A stretch of DNA of 64,000 nucleotides from an uncultured Candidatus Saccharibacteria bacterium (GTDB lineage: Bacteria; Patescibacteriota; Saccharimonadia; Saccharimonadales; Saccharimonadaceae): NCBI GenBank assembly GCA_938046735.1, contig CALIXF010000009.1:62001-126000 (forward strand), in the 5' to 3' direction. Position 1 is the stretch's first letter. Every line of letters begins with the position of its first letter. The translations under genes and the position numbers were made by a program. Under the pieces are notes generated by a model that saw only the letters and a list, made by a program, of their open reading frames with translations, ran no database searches and was not told the DNA's origin. Shown piece by piece: positions 61,779 through 64,000 of this stretch.

Positions 61779-63011
61779 TTAGGGGTTAAAATCTTGGCGA
61801 TATTTACGGTAGTAATAAAAACGGATACAGAAAAGAATGATCTCAGTGATAACACGAGTAATAGCGACAGAATAGAGAGTAAGCTTGTTTAAGAAAAGTA
61901 GAAGAATAAGTGCGATGAGATTAAAAATAGTGGAAATAATGGTTGAAATTGTAACCTTGTTTTGGTGATCAATAACGCCAAGGGTTGGCCAACCAAGAAG
62001 AGTATTGCAAAAACTAAAAAGAATAGTAAGGGAGAGAGTTTGGATGATGGGATGGGCGGCGGTGTATTTGTTTCCAGCAAGAATTTGGAGAACGAGTGGC
62101 AAGAAAATAATGATTAGGATCGTAACCAAAAAGACAAAGGGGAGAGTTTTTTTAAAAATCTGCTGGATAAACTTTCGACTTTTTTGACGAACCATATTGG
62201 GGTAAATACCGCCGGCGAGTTGCCCAAGAAGAGCTTGAGTGGCACCAATGATTTGAATAGAAACACCAAAAAGTGCGACTTCAACTGAAGAAAAAACTAA
62301 CCCAATGATAATGGTACTAATGGCATTAAAGGTAGTGGCGGAGATATCAGAAAGAAAATAAATTAGACTTACTTTGAGACTCTTTAAGCTGGATCTTAAT
62401 TTCGGACGAATAAGATGAAAATTTCTTTTTCTAAGTTCAAAAATAACCAGAATAATGGCAATAATTGAAGAAAGAATATCAAAGAGTGGAATTAGGATGA
62501 TTTGATCATCTTGTCGTACGAAGAAAACGGTTAAAAGAAAAGATGTTACTTTCATGATGACAAAGCGAATAGCCATAACATGAATAATTTCAAGGCCACG
62601 AAAAAGAAAATCAAAGAGAAAGATTGAAAGAAAAATAGTTAGATATGAAAGAATGGTAAATATAAAATTATGACTGAGGATGGGGAGAAAGAGGCTAAGG
62701 GTGAGGATTAGGAAGAAGCCGAGACTGCCAAGGAGTAGGCGAGCCAATAGAGTATCGGCGAGAATTTGTTGAATTTGACTAGTGTTATTTTTGATTTTTG
62801 CAATTTCCTTGGTAGCAGAAAGCATAAAACCAAAGTCGAGGAAAATTTGCAAGAAATTCATCACGGTTTTAATAAAAGTGAGGTCTCCGTAAATTTCAAT
62901 GGAAAGCCGGCGCGTGAGAATTGGAAGAATAAGGAATGGGAAAAGCATTTTTGCTAATTGAAAAACAGCAAGCCAAAAAGTATTTTTCTTAATTTGAGTG
63001 AATTCAGCCAT
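61779..63011 (-). CDS. Polysaccharide flippase (Wzx/RfbX-like, MOP superfamily)
   Basis: 410 aa with about twelve helices and the family start KKNTFWLAVFQLAKMLFPFLILPILTRRLS (split across residues 8-37) and YGDLTFIKTVMNFLQIFLDFG. Such proteins flip lipid-linked glycans across the membrane. It overlaps the stop of the ligase/polymerase gene by 8 bases (ATGGCTGA), so the two are coupled and likely in one cell-surface glycan pathway. Confidence 0.9.
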   Translation of the reverse strand: MAEFTQIKKNTFWLAVFQLAKMLFPFLILPILTRRLSIEIYGDLTFIKTVMNFLQIFLDFGFMLSATKEIAKIKNNTSQIQQILADTLLARLLLGSLGFFLILTLSLFLPILSHNFIFTILSYLTIFLSIFLFDFLFRGLEIIHVMAIRFVIMKVTSFLLTVFFVRQDDQIILIPLFDILSSIIAIILVIFELRKRNFHLIRPKLRSSLKSLKVSLIYFLSDISATTFNAISTIIIGLVFSSVEVALFGVSIQIIGATQALLGQLAGGIYPNMVRQKSRKFIQQIFKKTLPFVFLVTILIIIFLPLVLQILAGNKYTAAHPIIQTLSLTILFSFCNTLLGWPTLGVIDHQNKVTISTIISTIFNLIALILLLFLNKLTLYSVAITRVITEIILFCIRFYYYRKYRQDFNP

Positions 63012-64000
63012 CGCTTCTCTGCTTTTGTTTGATTAACATAGTGGCAATAAATAGCCAAATAGTATAAAAGCTAAGTGACTCGAACTGTAGGTATAAATAA
63101 AGAATAATGAGAAGATAATGATAACGGAAGGAAAGTTTGGAATTTTTGGCAAGGTGAATTAGATAAAAAATAAAAAGGAGAAGGGCGAAGATACCGAATT
63201 CGCTAATGATACGTGTATAAAGACAATATGAGACACTGTCATCATGATAATTTGGATTTTCTAGATCATTAACTTCTTTTAGATAGGTGCTTTTATAATC
63301 TTTTTTGGCCTGCGCGTGGCCGAGCCGAACGGGATAGATAGAATTTCCAAGGCCAAAGCCGGTCAGAAAACCGAGAGGGGACTTAGTGTAGCCAAATAGA
63401 CTAGCTTTAACGCGAAAAACACGACTAGCAAAGGAACCATCAGAGTTGACACCGGATTGTCTGGCAAGCGAACGACATTCTTCAGTGTCTCGATTCTCTT
63501 CTAAGGTGCAGTCAATTGTGGTTTCGGGGCTAGTATTTAAAAAACCAAAGAAAATCTTATGAAAGCGACCGTTAACGGCGGAGACGCTGGTGAGAAAGAT
63601 TAAAAAAGCAACAAAGGTGAGCGGTAGAAAAAGTTTTTCTTTGGTTTTTGGAAGATAGAGGATAGCGAGAATGATTAGGATAATTAGAATATCAAGAATA
63701 ATGCGAACGCCGGCGCCAAAAAGGAGAGCAGAATATGCATAGAGAATGATTAAGAAGAGGAGATCTTTGCGACGGGTGAGCCAAAAGAGTGGTAGAAGAA
63801 CTCCAAAAAGATGCATACCGATAAAAGACGGTTCGGTGAAGAAAAACTGGACGCGATTTTTTGCGAGATAATTGCGCTTGAAGATCAAATTAAATATATC
63901 GGTGACTGGAGTGAGATGATATTTTACGGCAAAATATTCTAGAAGGCCGATGAGGAGACTGATGAGATAGGCAATAATAATAACTGAAACGAGTTTTTGG
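63004..64000 (-). CDS. O-antigen ligase/polymerase-like membrane protein (partial, N-terminus beyond right edge)
   Basis: At least 332 codons are open to the window end without an earlier stop, so the protein starts outside the window; a TTG at 63888 is only an internal codon. It has several helices and the FFFTEPSFIGMHLFG segment typical of Wzy/WaaL-type glycan polymerases and ligases, then a large extracytoplasmic loop (about 95 residues, ending near NDLENPNYHDDSVSY). It is coupled to the flippase gene downstream. Confidence 0.82.
   Translation of the reverse strand, partial: QKLVSVIIIAYLISLLIGLLEYFAVKYHLTPVTDIFNLIFKRNYLAKNRVQFFFTEPSFIGMHLFGVLLPLFWLTRRKDLLFLIILYAYSALLFGAGVRIILDILIILIILAILYLPKTKEKLFLPLTFVAFLIFLTSVSAVNGRFHKIFFGFLNTSPETTIDCTLEENRDTEECRSLARQSGVNSDGSFASRVFRVKASLFGYTKSPLGFLTGFGLGNSIYPVRLGHAQAKKDYKSTYLKEVNDLENPNYHDDSVSYCLYTRIISEFGIFALLLFIFYLIHLAKNSKLSFRYHYLLIILYLYLQFESLSFYTIWLFIATMLIKQKQRSDG

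Noticed and set aside
1..64000. CRISPR arrays, insertion sequences, rRNA genes
   Set aside because: No regularly spaced repeats, no transposase gene and no rRNA sequence were seen on either strand.
741..64000. UGA recoding as glycine, as in some CPR phyla
   Set aside because: TGA ends secA and other genes at the expected lengths, and frames do not need TGA read-through. The tRNA-Trp has a CCA anticodon.

Overview
The window looks like a compact, gene-dense, AT-rich genome of the candidate phyla radiation, most likely a Saccharibacteria (TM7) epibiont. This is an inference from gene content. TGA acts as a stop throughout (for example at the end of secA), which argues against the UGA-recoding Gracilibacteria and Absconditabacteria. 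Proteins are short or pared down, there are no amino-acid biosynthesis genes, and there is an arginine deiminase (ADS) operon of the kind known from host-associated Saccharibacteria.

Layout. 0-12.9 kb (mostly minus strand): an M16 peptidase fragment, secA, hpf, serS, lysS, frr, proS, greA (plus strand), a CPBP protease, rseP and tsf-rpsB. 12.9-16.5 kb (plus): a consensus promoter with a structured leader and an orphan 186-aa gene, then rpmE2, tRNA-Val, prfA and prmC. 16.5-32.5 kb (minus): htrA, a membrane protein, lepB, tgt, a queuosine-precursor transporter, an FMN-binding protein, an AI-2E-type permease, cysS, a DHH phosphoesterase, rmuC, recR-ybaB, a polytopic membrane protein, dnaB, dnaX and a conserved unknown. 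32.6-36.5 kb (plus): rlmH, a large BspA-like repeat surface protein, and rplJ-rplL behind an L10 leader. 36.5-44.2 kb (minus): rplK-rplA, the complete ADS operon arcA-arcB-yfcC-arcC, and secE-nusG. The ADS operon sits inside the normally continuous secE-nusG-rplK-rplA block.

44.2-46.6 kb is the accessory part: tRNA-Gln followed by decayed remains of a Rep/SpoVG mobile element, a zinc-finger protein, and an Ogt methyltransferase with an extra C-terminal domain. 47.4-64 kb holds a slipin, a uracil-DNA glycosylase-like protein, rarA, an ABC exporter, ppa, a degenerate beta-lactamase-fold protein beside a CapA protein, a GH97 glycosidase, a sortase, small secreted and cytosolic unknowns, a YgjP-like metallopeptidase, a P-loop kinase, tRNA-Trp, and an envelope-polysaccharide pair (Wzx-like flippase and O-antigen ligase/polymerase) running off the right edge.

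How the genes work together. Most are translation, secretion and replication housekeeping. Energy comes in part from arginine through ADS. The envelope set (BspA-like protein, sortase, SecA/SecE/LepB, RseP/HtrA, flippase/polymerase, CapA, GH97) fits a cell living on the surface of another. Two genome-wide habits stand out. About a dozen genes have a -10 element ending only 6-9 bases before the start codon, which suggests leaderless mRNAs. Several replication, repair and ribosomal proteins lack the zinc-binding cysteines usual in their families.
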